Source: an uncultured Ruminococcus sp. (GTDB lineage: Bacteria; Bacillota; Clostridia; Oscillospirales; Acutalibacteraceae). From it: a DNA stretch of 38,671 nucleotides. Location of the stretch: the NCBI GenBank assembly GCA_902773135.1, contig CACYDP010000076.1:1-38671 (forward strand), written 5' to 3'. The notes beneath the pieces were generated by a model, which saw only the letters and a list, made by a program, of their open reading frames with translations, was not told the DNA's origin and searched no databases. Each line of letters starts with the position of its first letter. The first letter of the stretch is position 1. Position numbers and translations under genes: made by a program. Below are positions 32,982 through 38,671 of this stretch, one piece after another.

Positions 32982-33626
32982 TCAGTCAATATAATAGATT
33001 TGTCCCTTTGTTCCTTCACTGACAACAAGGATGCTTTTATTGTTTTCGCCTTTTTCTATGGTATAGCTTATCTTCATCGGTGACGGTTCAGAGGCAATAA
33101 TCCGTTTTTTGAACGGACCAAAATTCTGATAAACTTCAATGGTATACTGATCCTGTACATGAAAGATAGGTATAATATCATCACGCTTATTCATACTTAC
33201 CATCAGAACCTGTTCACCGCTGTGAAGTGTAACTTCTTCTGTTTTAGCATGATTATACGGACTTTTAATAATTGCCATAATGCCGCTGATCACAATCAGT
33301 ACACCCAAGGCAGCAAAAAGATACAGCCACATTGTATTGCTTTTTAAACGATAATTGTTATGTTTTTTGGAAACATTGCGAATTTGATACAATCCGATAT
33401 TAACCATTACTAGCGGAATCAGCAGCAGCGGATAAAAATAATAATTACAGAAGGTTTCTCCGATGACGATCTGTATTTTCATCAAGGCAAATACCGCTTC
33501 TACGATCATCATCACACAAAGGATAATCATTCCCGTTCTGTACAGGATATTGGCTTTACGATAATCGGGATCTTGTTTCAGTTCCTTTTCCATTGCTTTT
33601 ACATCAACTTTTTCTTTGCTGTTCAT
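32982..33626 (-). CDS. Unknown membrane protein
   Basis: 214 residues from ATG 33626, which has AAAGGAG upstream; a longer frame to 33686 overlaps the preceding gene and lacks a ribosome site. I do not recognise a family. A charged N-terminal stretch of about 30 residues is followed by three hydrophobic helices (roughly 31-52, 61-80, 103-122) and then a soluble C-terminal domain of about 90 residues with beta-strand character (VTLHSGEQVLMVSM; YTIEVYQNFGPF; SILVVSEG). It sits between an acyltransferase and tex, 14 and 12 bp from them. Confidence 0.75.
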   Translation of the reverse strand: MNSKEKVDVKAMEKELKQDPDYRKANILYRTGMIILCVMMIVEAVFALMKIQIVIGETFCNYYFYPLLLIPLVMVNIGLYQIRNVSKKHNNYRLKSNTMWLYLFAALGVLIVISGIMAIIKSPYNHAKTEEVTLHSGEQVLMVSMNKRDDIIPIFHVQDQYTIEVYQNFGPFKKRIIASEPSPMKISYTIEKGENNKSILVVSEGTKGQIYYID

Positions 33627-33640
33627 CAAATTTTCTCCTT

Positions 33641-34447
33641 TCACTGAGGGCTTACCAAAGACATAATAGATTTTACACCGTAACATATGCCGAATATCAC
33701 GGGCTGATGTACCAGATAGATCAGCAGTGCGTGTCTGCCAAAAAACGCTAAAAATGGTATATGTTTTTTATAGGTAAATTCCGGGAATTTTTTCTGTGCC
33801 GCCAATCTGCCGAAAAATCCCCCCGCAAAGAATAAAAACAGCCACGGTATAATCGGGAAGTAGTCTGACGACACAAAGGAAGCCGACGGCATACCGAACA
33901 TATAGAATATACCCGAGCTATACCATTCTGCCGGAAGAACAGCTCGGAACAGGAACGGTATTCCTATATATCCCTGTGTAATCGTAAATGTCACAATAAA
34001 TAGGATAATATTAACAGCTATCCCCGCCCACATTGGTATCAATGCGTTCACTTTGGTAAGAAGTCCGTAAGCGATCATAGCGACAGACAGCATATGAAGA
34101 ATTCCAAAGCGTATTGTTTCGGCTGGTCCAACCACAAAGAACGTAACAATTGTAACAGCATATGCGATAAACATCAATTTGCACCCTCGCTCCAGATTGG
34201 AATGCGTAAGGTTGGACGATATGCCGGAAATCAATATAAACAGTCCCGCAAAATACGGTTCTGCCGGACTAAAAAAATGAATCAGTGTAATTCCTATCTC
34301 AAACTGAAAAAATACCCCTATCGAATAAAATGCGTGATAAAATATCATACAAAAAACTGCCAGTCCTCTCAGTTCATCGAGGGTATGAATTCGTTTTTTC
34401 CCTTTTGAAGCCGGTTTTTTCTCGGCTTCCGCTGCATTATCTGCCAT
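33641..34447 (-). CDS. Membrane protein of the heparan-alpha-glucosaminide N-acetyltransferase (DUF1624) family
   Basis: 268 residues from ATG 34447 behind ACGGAGGAG. After a Lys/Ala-rich N-terminus comes HTLDELRGLAVFCMIFYHAF, the family signature, and then about seven membrane helices ending in RHALLIYLVHQPVIFG. These proteins are thought to transfer acyl groups across the membrane, with a His in the first segments (H in FYHAF) as candidate acyl carrier. The acceptor could be a surface glycan. It is the first gene of the operon with the unknown membrane protein, tex and HAD genes. A palindromic repeat occupies its upstream region. Confidence 0.8.
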   Translation of the reverse strand: MADNAAEAEKKPASKGKKRIHTLDELRGLAVFCMIFYHAFYSIGVFFQFEIGITLIHFFSPAEPYFAGLFILISGISSNLTHSNLERGCKLMFIAYAVTIVTFFVVGPAETIRFGILHMLSVAMIAYGLLTKVNALIPMWAGIAVNIILFIVTFTITQGYIGIPFLFRAVLPAEWYSSGIFYMFGMPSASFVSSDYFPIIPWLFLFFAGGFFGRLAAQKKFPEFTYKKHIPFLAFFGRHALLIYLVHQPVIFGICYGVKSIMSLVSPQ

Positions 34448-34487
34448 TATATCTCCTCCGTTCTGTTTACCAATCAAAACAGGATGA

Positions 34488-34570
34488 TTGGTGGCTTCGC
34501 CCCCAACCCCCTGACCGAAGGCTCTGCCTCCGGACTCCGCAAGCCTTTGAAAAGGCTTGACCGAAACTTT
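34488..34570 (+). repeat. Dispersed palindromic intergenic repeat, copy 3
   Basis: Lies between divergent genes. Inner arms are GGCTCTGCC / CCGGA-type and AAGCCTTTGAAAAGGCTT, closing with ACCGAAACTTT. GGTGGCTTCGCCCCC is the left portion. Its right 32 bases (34539-34570) match copy 2; the left half differs from copies 1 and 2. It takes the place where the acyltransferase operon's promoter would be expected. Confidence 0.72.
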
Positions 34571-34647
34571 GCAGTTTGTCTGATCGCCTATTGCTGCGGA
34601 AACATTCCGCTTTTTCTAATAAAACAGTATCAAACAGAATATATTTG

Positions 34648-34656
34648 TGTTATAAT
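34648..34656 (+). promoter_or_regulatory. Extended -10 promoter for the C_GCAxxG_C_C gene
   Basis: TGTTATAAT, with TATAAT at 34651-34656. A poor -35 (TATCAA) stands 17 bp upstream at 34628. The ATG is at 34714. Confidence 0.5.
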
Positions 34657-34713
34657 TATATCAGCAAAATCTTCTATAATCAAGAAAAACAATTTTATCG
34701 GAGGTTGATATTT

Positions 34714-35106
34714 ATGGACAGAGCAGAAAAAGCCGTAGAATATAAACATAACCGTTTTAACTGCTGTCAAGCGGTGCTGAAAGCATTTTCGGACAAACTG
34801 CCGCTTGATGAAAATGCCTTAGCAGCAATCGGTTCGGGATTCGGTATGGGAATGGGCTGTATGGAAGCAACCTGCGGTGCCCTGTGCGGTGCCATTATGG
34901 CAGCGGGATTGCTGAATGATACAGGCAAACCTACTGTGCGTCAGGCAAGGGAAATTCTCAAAGATTTCACGGAAAAATCAGGTGCCAGTGTCTGTAAGGA
35001 TTTAAAAGGAATGGAAACAGGTATTGTACTGTGTGAATGTGATGACTGTGTCAGAAATGCCGTTCAGGCACTTGAACAGCAGATTGCGGTTATTGCCGGA
35101 TCCTGA
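34714..35106 (+). CDS. C_GCAxxG_C_C family redox/metal protein
   Basis: 130 residues from ATG 34714, behind CGGAGG. The cysteine pattern that defines the family is clear: FNCCQAVLKAF near residue 17, GMGCMEATCGALCGAIMAAG (about 46-65), then VCKDL and CECDDCVRNAV near the C-terminus. The family is widespread in anaerobes; its cysteines probably bind a metal or cluster, but the biochemical function is not established. It stands alone between a palindromic repeat and the tRNA-Leu gene. The longer frame back to 34576 has no ribosome site. Confidence 0.9.
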   Translation: MDRAEKAVEYKHNRFNCCQAVLKAFSDKLPLDENALAAIGSGFGMGMGCMEATCGALCGAIMAAGLLNDTGKPTVRQAREILKDFTEKSGASVCKDLKGMETGIVLCECDDCVRNAVQALEQQIAVIAGS

Positions 35107-35170
35107 AAGCAGAAACTGTCATCATCAGGGCGTGTAAAATATATTTACTTAATATTTTATGATTAATCTA

Positions 35171-35199
35171 TTGAATTTATTTTTTAAATATGGTATTAT
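35171..35199 (+). promoter_or_regulatory. Promoter for tRNA-Leu
   Basis: TTGAAT (35171-35176), 17-bp spacer, TATTAT (35194-35199), 18 bases before the tRNA 5' end. Confidence 0.7.
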
Positions 35200-35216
35200 A
35201 TATTTGTTGCTGATTT

Positions 35217-35303
35217 GCCGGTATGGCGAAATTGGCAGACGCACGGGACTTAAAATCCCGAGGTAGCAATACCGTACCGGTTCAAGTCCGGTTACCGGCA
35301 CCA
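35217..35303 (+). tRNA. tRNA-Leu (anticodon TAA)
   Basis: 87 bases including an encoded CCA. The acceptor stem pairs GCCGGTA with TACCGGC, followed by discriminator A and CCA. The D-arm is GGCGAAATTGGCAGACGC. The anticodon stem-loop GGGACTTAAAATCCC gives TAA at the loop centre. A long variable arm (GGTAGCAATACC) marks a class II tRNA, and the T-arm is CCGGTTCAAGTCCGG. It reads UUA and possibly UUG codons. Confidence 0.97.
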
Positions 35304-35326
35304 CCGACAGATTGTCGGTATGAATT

Positions 35327-35361
35327 TCGCATCCGATGATTTCGGATGCGATTATTTTTTT
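35327..35361 (+). terminator. Terminator after tRNA-Leu
   Basis: Perfect stem TCGCATCCGA / TCGGATGCGA with a 5-base loop and TTATTTTTTT. A smaller hairpin (ACCGACA / TGTCGGT) lies between it and the tRNA 3' end. The MocR gene's ribosome site begins 12 bases further on. Confidence 0.92.
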
Positions 35362-35384
35362 GCATTTCATTCGGGGTGATTTTT

Positions 35385-36773
35385 TTGACATACGACTTTA
35401 TTGAAATCGAACGCAAAAGCACCGTACCTATGTACCAACAGCTTTACAGAAGTATCAGCACCGCCATCAAAAACGGTAATCTGCCCAACGGTACCGTACT
35501 TCCCTCCATACGCAGATTATCAGGAGATCTTTCTCTCAGCCGCACTACCATTGAATCGGCATATCAGCAGCTTTGTGTGGAGGGATATATTATTAACAAA
35601 CCTCAAAGCGGATATTATGTAAATATAGATGTGTCATCAAACACCAAAAAGCAGGCTGATCCCCAAATACCACTGACAAACCTTCAGATTCAGAACAGAA
35701 TCATATATAACTTCGGCAGCGACAGTATCGACAGTGAAACCGCCGATGTCAAGCTGTGGCGTTCCTATATTAAAGATATACTGAAAAAACAAAACAAAAT
35801 CATTTCTTACGGTGATCCTCAGGGAGAACCCGAACTTCGCAATGCCATATCGCTTTACAGCTATACAGTCAGAGGGGTCGTATGCAGCAGCGATACTATT
35901 GTCATTGGAGCAGGAACACAGCCGATTTTATGGCTGCTCTGCGGAATGCTTCGACAATACGGCAAAAAAGCGGCAATTGAAAAAGGCGGTTTTTCAAAGG
36001 CAGAACAAATATTCCGTGACTGTAATTTTACAGTAGAACATATTTCAGGAAATGATGACGGAATCGACACCGATGAATTATATCGTTCGGGAGCAAAAAT
36101 ATTATTTGTCAATCCTTCGGGGAATCTGATAACGGGTCAACCGATGAAGATGAACAAACGTTATGAACTGCTTTATTGGGCGGAACAATGTGGTGGGATT
36201 ATTATTGAAGACGACTATAATGGAGAACTTCGCTTTACTTCCAGACCCATTCCTGCAATGGCGAGTATGGACAATGAAAAAGTGATATACATCGGTTCTT
36301 TTTCAAAACTGCTGCTTCCCTCCGTGCGTATCGGATATACCGTACTTCCGCAAAGTATTCTTAATCTATATCAACCTAAAGCAAAATTGTACAATCAGAC
36401 CGCCTCTAAAACCGAACAGCTTGCACTGGCTCGTTATATCAAAGAAAGACAGTTGGACAGACAGTTACGCAGATTAAGAAAAACCTATGCCGAAAAATAC
36501 AGAATATTATGTGAAGCCCTGAAAAATCAATTTGGTGATGATATTAAAATCACACTTCACGAAAATTCTCTTTCTTTAATCTTGCTGTTAAAAGATGCTA
36601 TTCCCGATATTGAGGAAAAAGCTCTGTCAAAAGGTTTAAAAATCACCTGCCTGCCTGTTGATAATTCCTCAGTCTGTGCGGTACGACTTAGTTTTTCGGG
36701 AATTCCCGTCAATGATATTATTCCTGCCGTAAAAATTCTCAAAGAAATATATGACGAACGGGAAGCAAAGTGA
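35385..36773 (+). CDS. MocR-type (GntR/aminotransferase) transcriptional regulator
   Basis: 462 residues. The start is TTG 35385, five bases after GGGGTGA; an ATG further upstream at 35346 lies inside the tRNA terminator. Residues 10-75 are a GntR-type winged helix (PMYQQLYRSISTAIKNG; LPSIRRLSGDLSLSRTTIES; GYIINKPQSGYYV). The rest is a fold type I aminotransferase domain: EDDYNGELRF, and YIGSFSKLLLPSVRIGY with the PLP lysine K308. MocR regulators sense PLP or amino compounds; PdxR, GabR and TauR are examples. No target gene (pdxST, gabT) is adjacent, so the regulon is unknown. Transcription may come from read-through of the tRNA or an unseen weak promoter. Confidence 0.9.
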   Translation: MTYDFIEIERKSTVPMYQQLYRSISTAIKNGNLPNGTVLPSIRRLSGDLSLSRTTIESAYQQLCVEGYIINKPQSGYYVNIDVSSNTKKQADPQIPLTNLQIQNRIIYNFGSDSIDSETADVKLWRSYIKDILKKQNKIISYGDPQGEPELRNAISLYSYTVRGVVCSSDTIVIGAGTQPILWLLCGMLRQYGKKAAIEKGGFSKAEQIFRDCNFTVEHISGNDDGIDTDELYRSGAKILFVNPSGNLITGQPMKMNKRYELLYWAEQCGGIIIEDDYNGELRFTSRPIPAMASMDNEKVIYIGSFSKLLLPSVRIGYTVLPQSILNLYQPKAKLYNQTASKTEQLALARYIKERQLDRQLRRLRKTYAEKYRILCEALKNQFGDDIKITLHENSLSLILLLKDAIPDIEEKALSKGLKITCLPVDNSSVCAVRLSFSGIPVNDIIPAVKILKEIYDEREAK

Positions 36774-36798
36774 TGCTTTGCTTCCCGCCGTTTTATTT
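36759..36798 (+). terminator. Terminator overlapping the MocR stop codon
   Basis: Perfect 12-bp stem CGGGAAGCAAAG (36759-36770) / CTTTGCTTCCCG (36776-36787). The loop holds the TGA stop (36771-36773), and CCGTTTTATTT follows. The stem codes for the last residues of the protein. Confidence 0.85.
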
Positions 36799-38671
36799 CG
36801 ATATTAAAGTGAGTGATTTGGCGGCAAATTTTCCGTCTGCATCTTTGACCGTAATTCTGACCGTATATCTTCCCGAACCATAGAAAGTAATATTTTTTGA
36901 TGCCGCTGTGGTAAAATCCGTTATATCTGTCCACGTACCGTTATTGACACGATAAGAATACTTATACAGATAAGGTGCCGTACCTCCTGTGAACTTTGCA
37001 TTTGCGGTGATGGTTTTTCCTTTCGGCACTGTATATTGTGAAAGTGTCGAACCGTTATCTTTCAATGTTTTTCCTGTATTCTTTTTGATAGTGATATAAA
37101 GATACTTTGAAGCATAGGCTCCGTCCGCATCTTTTGCAGCAATTCGTATCGTATAAAAACCACACGTATTCGGCATCATGATTCTCAGACTTTCGTCTGA
37201 ACAATAGCCTTTTATATCTTTCCATTCTCCGTAATCTTTCCTGATAGAATATCTGTATTGATAAGGCGAACTGCCCCCTTTGAACTTCGCATAGGCAGTA
37301 ACAATCTGTCCCGTATACACACTGTATGAACTGAGATAAGAATTGTTTTCCGCAAATTTTTCAAGGGGCTTTTCACTGACATCAACATAAAGATATTTTG
37401 AGGTATAAGCTCCATCTGCATCTTTTGCGGCAATACGTATGGTATATCTGCCGCCGCTCACGTTCATCGGAAAGGTGAGATAAGACACAGCCGAATAATC
37501 TTTGAGATCGGTCCAGCTTCCGCTGCCTTTTCTGATAGAATATTTATACTGATACGGATAGGCACCTCCCTTGAACTTTGCGTATGCGGTAACAGACTGT
37601 CCTTTTTGTATATGATAAGAACTCAGGTAAGAACCGTTTTCCGCAAAGGAGAGATTCGTTTTTCTGGATACCGTAAGATAAAGATATTTTGAGGCATAGG
37701 CTCCATCTGCATCTTTTGCCGCTACCCGTATGGTATAAAAGCCAAAAAGTGACGGTGTCTGTATTTTCATACTTGATTCATCCGAATAATTTTTAATATC
37801 CGTCCAGGAGCCGTTATCTTTTCTGATGGAATATTTATACTGATATGGATAAGTACCTCCCGTAAAATTGGCATATGCCGTTACATACTGATTCACTCTG
37901 ATATGATAAGAACTCAGAGAAGATCCGTTTTCTTTGAATACGGAAGAATATTGTTTCTTGACGGTAAGGCTGAATGTCTGTGAAATATATGCTCCGGCAC
38001 TATCTTTAGCTTCAATACGAACTTCATAAAAACCTGCTGTATTCGGCATAAAAATATTTTTAGATTTGTTTGTGCCATAAGTTCCCGTATATTTCCACGT
38101 TCCGTTTTTGATACGATACGAATACCGGTATTGATACGGAGCTGTTCCTCCTGTGAAATCCGCATACGCAATCACTTTTTTGCCGGTCTGAACTGCATCG
38201 GAATCAAGTCCCGAACCGTTATTTTTTAAACTCTGAGCATATTTTTTAGTGACTGTCAGTTTCAGATTTTCATAAGCATAGTCGCCGTTTTTATCCAAAG
38301 CAGAAACGCTGACCACATAAAATCCCGGTTCGGACGGCATCGTCAGATTGCGGCTTTTCAGATAAGAATAGCCCGTAGCATACTTTGTTACACCATTCAA
38401 ACTATACGAATACTTGTATCTGTAAGGAGCAGTTCCACCCTTAAACTCCGCTTTCACCTTGACAGATTGACCAACGTTGACAGAAACAGAACTTAAACTG
38501 GAATGATTTGATTGGAATATTTCAGTTTTGCTTGGTTCTTCCGGAATACTCGATTCCTCCGTAGTGCTCGATTCCTCCGTAGTGCTCGATTCTTCCGTAG
38601 TACTCGATTCTTCCGTAGTACTCGATTCTTCTGCAACGCTCGATTCCTCCGCAATGCTCGATTCCTCCGCA
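36793..38671 (-). CDS. Giant surface protein of Y_Y_Y-like (Ig-fold) repeats (partial, runs off right edge)
   Basis: At least 626 residues; the frame is open to the window edge, so the N-terminus and any signal peptide are missing. The visible N-terminal part is a Glu/Ser/Thr-rich linker of 6-residue repeats (EESSTT type), then EEPSKTE. Six modules of about 97 residues follow, each with a GSxLSSY start, VTAYAKFKGG, PYQYKYSIRK, a W-T/K-D segment, GFYTIRIAAKDADGAYASKY and YLYLTV. They resemble the Y_Y_Y / three-Tyr domain found in clostridial extracellular proteins. The last module ends in LISK without an LPxTG or dockerin. Catalytic domains, if any, lie outside the window. A role as a surface stalk or adhesin is inference. 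The modules are similar in style to those in the gene at 5776-8793. Confidence 0.82.
   Translation of the reverse strand, partial: AEESSIAEESSVAEESSTTEESSTTEESSTTEESSTTEESSIPEEPSKTEIFQSNHSSLSSVSVNVGQSVKVKAEFKGGTAPYRYKYSYSLNGVTKYATGYSYLKSRNLTMPSEPGFYVVSVSALDKNGDYAYENLKLTVTKKYAQSLKNNGSGLDSDAVQTGKKVIAYADFTGGTAPYQYRYSYRIKNGTWKYTGTYGTNKSKNIFMPNTAGFYEVRIEAKDSAGAYISQTFSLTVKKQYSSVFKENGSSLSSYHIRVNQYVTAYANFTGGTYPYQYKYSIRKDNGSWTDIKNYSDESSMKIQTPSLFGFYTIRVAAKDADGAYASKYLYLTVSRKTNLSFAENGSYLSSYHIQKGQSVTAYAKFKGGAYPYQYKYSIRKGSGSWTDLKDYSAVSYLTFPMNVSGGRYTIRIAAKDADGAYTSKYLYVDVSEKPLEKFAENNSYLSSYSVYTGQIVTAYAKFKGGSSPYQYRYSIRKDYGEWKDIKGYCSDESLRIMMPNTCGFYTIRIAAKDADGAYASKYLYITIKKNTGKTLKDNGSTLSQYTVPKGKTITANAKFTGGTAPYLYKYSYRVNNGTWTDITDFTTAASKNITFYGSGRYTVRITVKDADGKFAAKSLTLISK
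36799..38510 (-). repeat. Six tandem copies of a 291-bp (97-residue) module
   Basis: Copies are in frame and differ by 20-50 percent at the protein level; the third, fourth and fifth from the N-terminal side are the closest. They share the nucleotide patterns coding for AAKDADGAYASKYLY and PYQYKYSIRK. Confidence 0.85.
38549..38671 (-). repeat. 18-bp tandem repeat at the right edge
   Basis: Period 18 bp from 38549: units start at 38549, 38567, 38585, 38603, 38621, 38639 and 38657 (last one cut by the edge). On the minus strand they encode EESSTT, EESSVA and EESSIA. The length keeps frame, so copy number can vary freely. Confidence 0.92.

Noticed and set aside
35149..35391. A minus-strand 80-residue frame with the phrase VPVTGLEPVRYC
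   Set aside because: It is the complement of tRNA-Leu, a well-known false gene call.

Overview
The window looks like a chromosomal stretch from a low-to-mid GC Gram-positive anaerobe of the Clostridia, most like Ruminococcus and its relatives (Oscillospiraceae). This is inferred from gene content and style: strong AGGAGG-type ribosome binding sites, several TTG starts, TTGACA/TATAAT promoters, a SpoIID-type protein, a DacF-type carboxypeptidase, a one-chain PurL, separate GlnRS and GluRS genes, and large secreted proteins built from tandem Ig-like or Y_Y_Y-like modules. There is no prophage, CRISPR array or intact insertion sequence. Most genes are core metabolism and housekeeping; the unusual material is in surface-protein repeats, intergenic repeats and leader hairpins.

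Layout. 1-893 (-): TerD-family stress protein, cut by the left edge inside a 36-bp tandem repeat. 1222-1911 (+): YoaK/DUF1275 membrane protein. 1922-5635 (-): SseB-like protein, CopZ-like metal-binding protein, aquaporin Z, and a diaminopimelate decarboxylase. 5776-8793 (-): a secreted repeat protein interrupted by one in-frame TAG. 9004-11728 (-): an Mbeg1-like hydrolase fused to a membrane domain, then PRPP synthetase. 11959-16884 (-): a translation and cell-wall precursor block, transcribed gltX, NADAR protein, glnS, short GlmU-like uridylyltransferase. 17109-23863 (+): family 4 uracil-DNA glycosylase, PduL phosphotransacylase, PurL and a DUF4026-like protein, with a 161-bp MITE-like element abutting the last stop codon. 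24073-25182 (-): SpoIID-like protein. 25236-27782 (+): citrate synthase and an unknown eight-helix membrane protein. 27840-28499 (-): metallophosphoesterase. 28727-30061 (+): D-Ala-D-Ala carboxypeptidase. 30137-34447 (-): an operon of membrane acyltransferase, small membrane protein, Tex and a HAD phosphatase. 34714-36773 (+): C_GCAxxG_C_C protein, tRNA-Leu(TAA) and a MocR-type regulator. 36793-38671 (-): a giant surface repeat protein cut by the right edge inside an 18-bp tandem repeat.

Functional links. PRPP synthetase and PurL sit in de novo purine synthesis but have separate promoters. GluRS, GlnRS and a NADAR protein are clustered. PduL and citrate synthase both act on acetyl-CoA metabolism. 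LysA, the GlmU-like enzyme, DacF and SpoIID all touch cell-wall synthesis or remodelling.

The items most worth a second look are: the TAG inside the secreted protein, in a window where none of the 28 other readable stops is TAG; the MITE-like element flanked by TAA on both sides, one being a gene's stop codon; three copies of a palindromic intergenic repeat; structured leaders upstream of purL and the DUF4026 gene; and the truncated GlmU. I did not find a clear multi-gene novel defence or signalling system.
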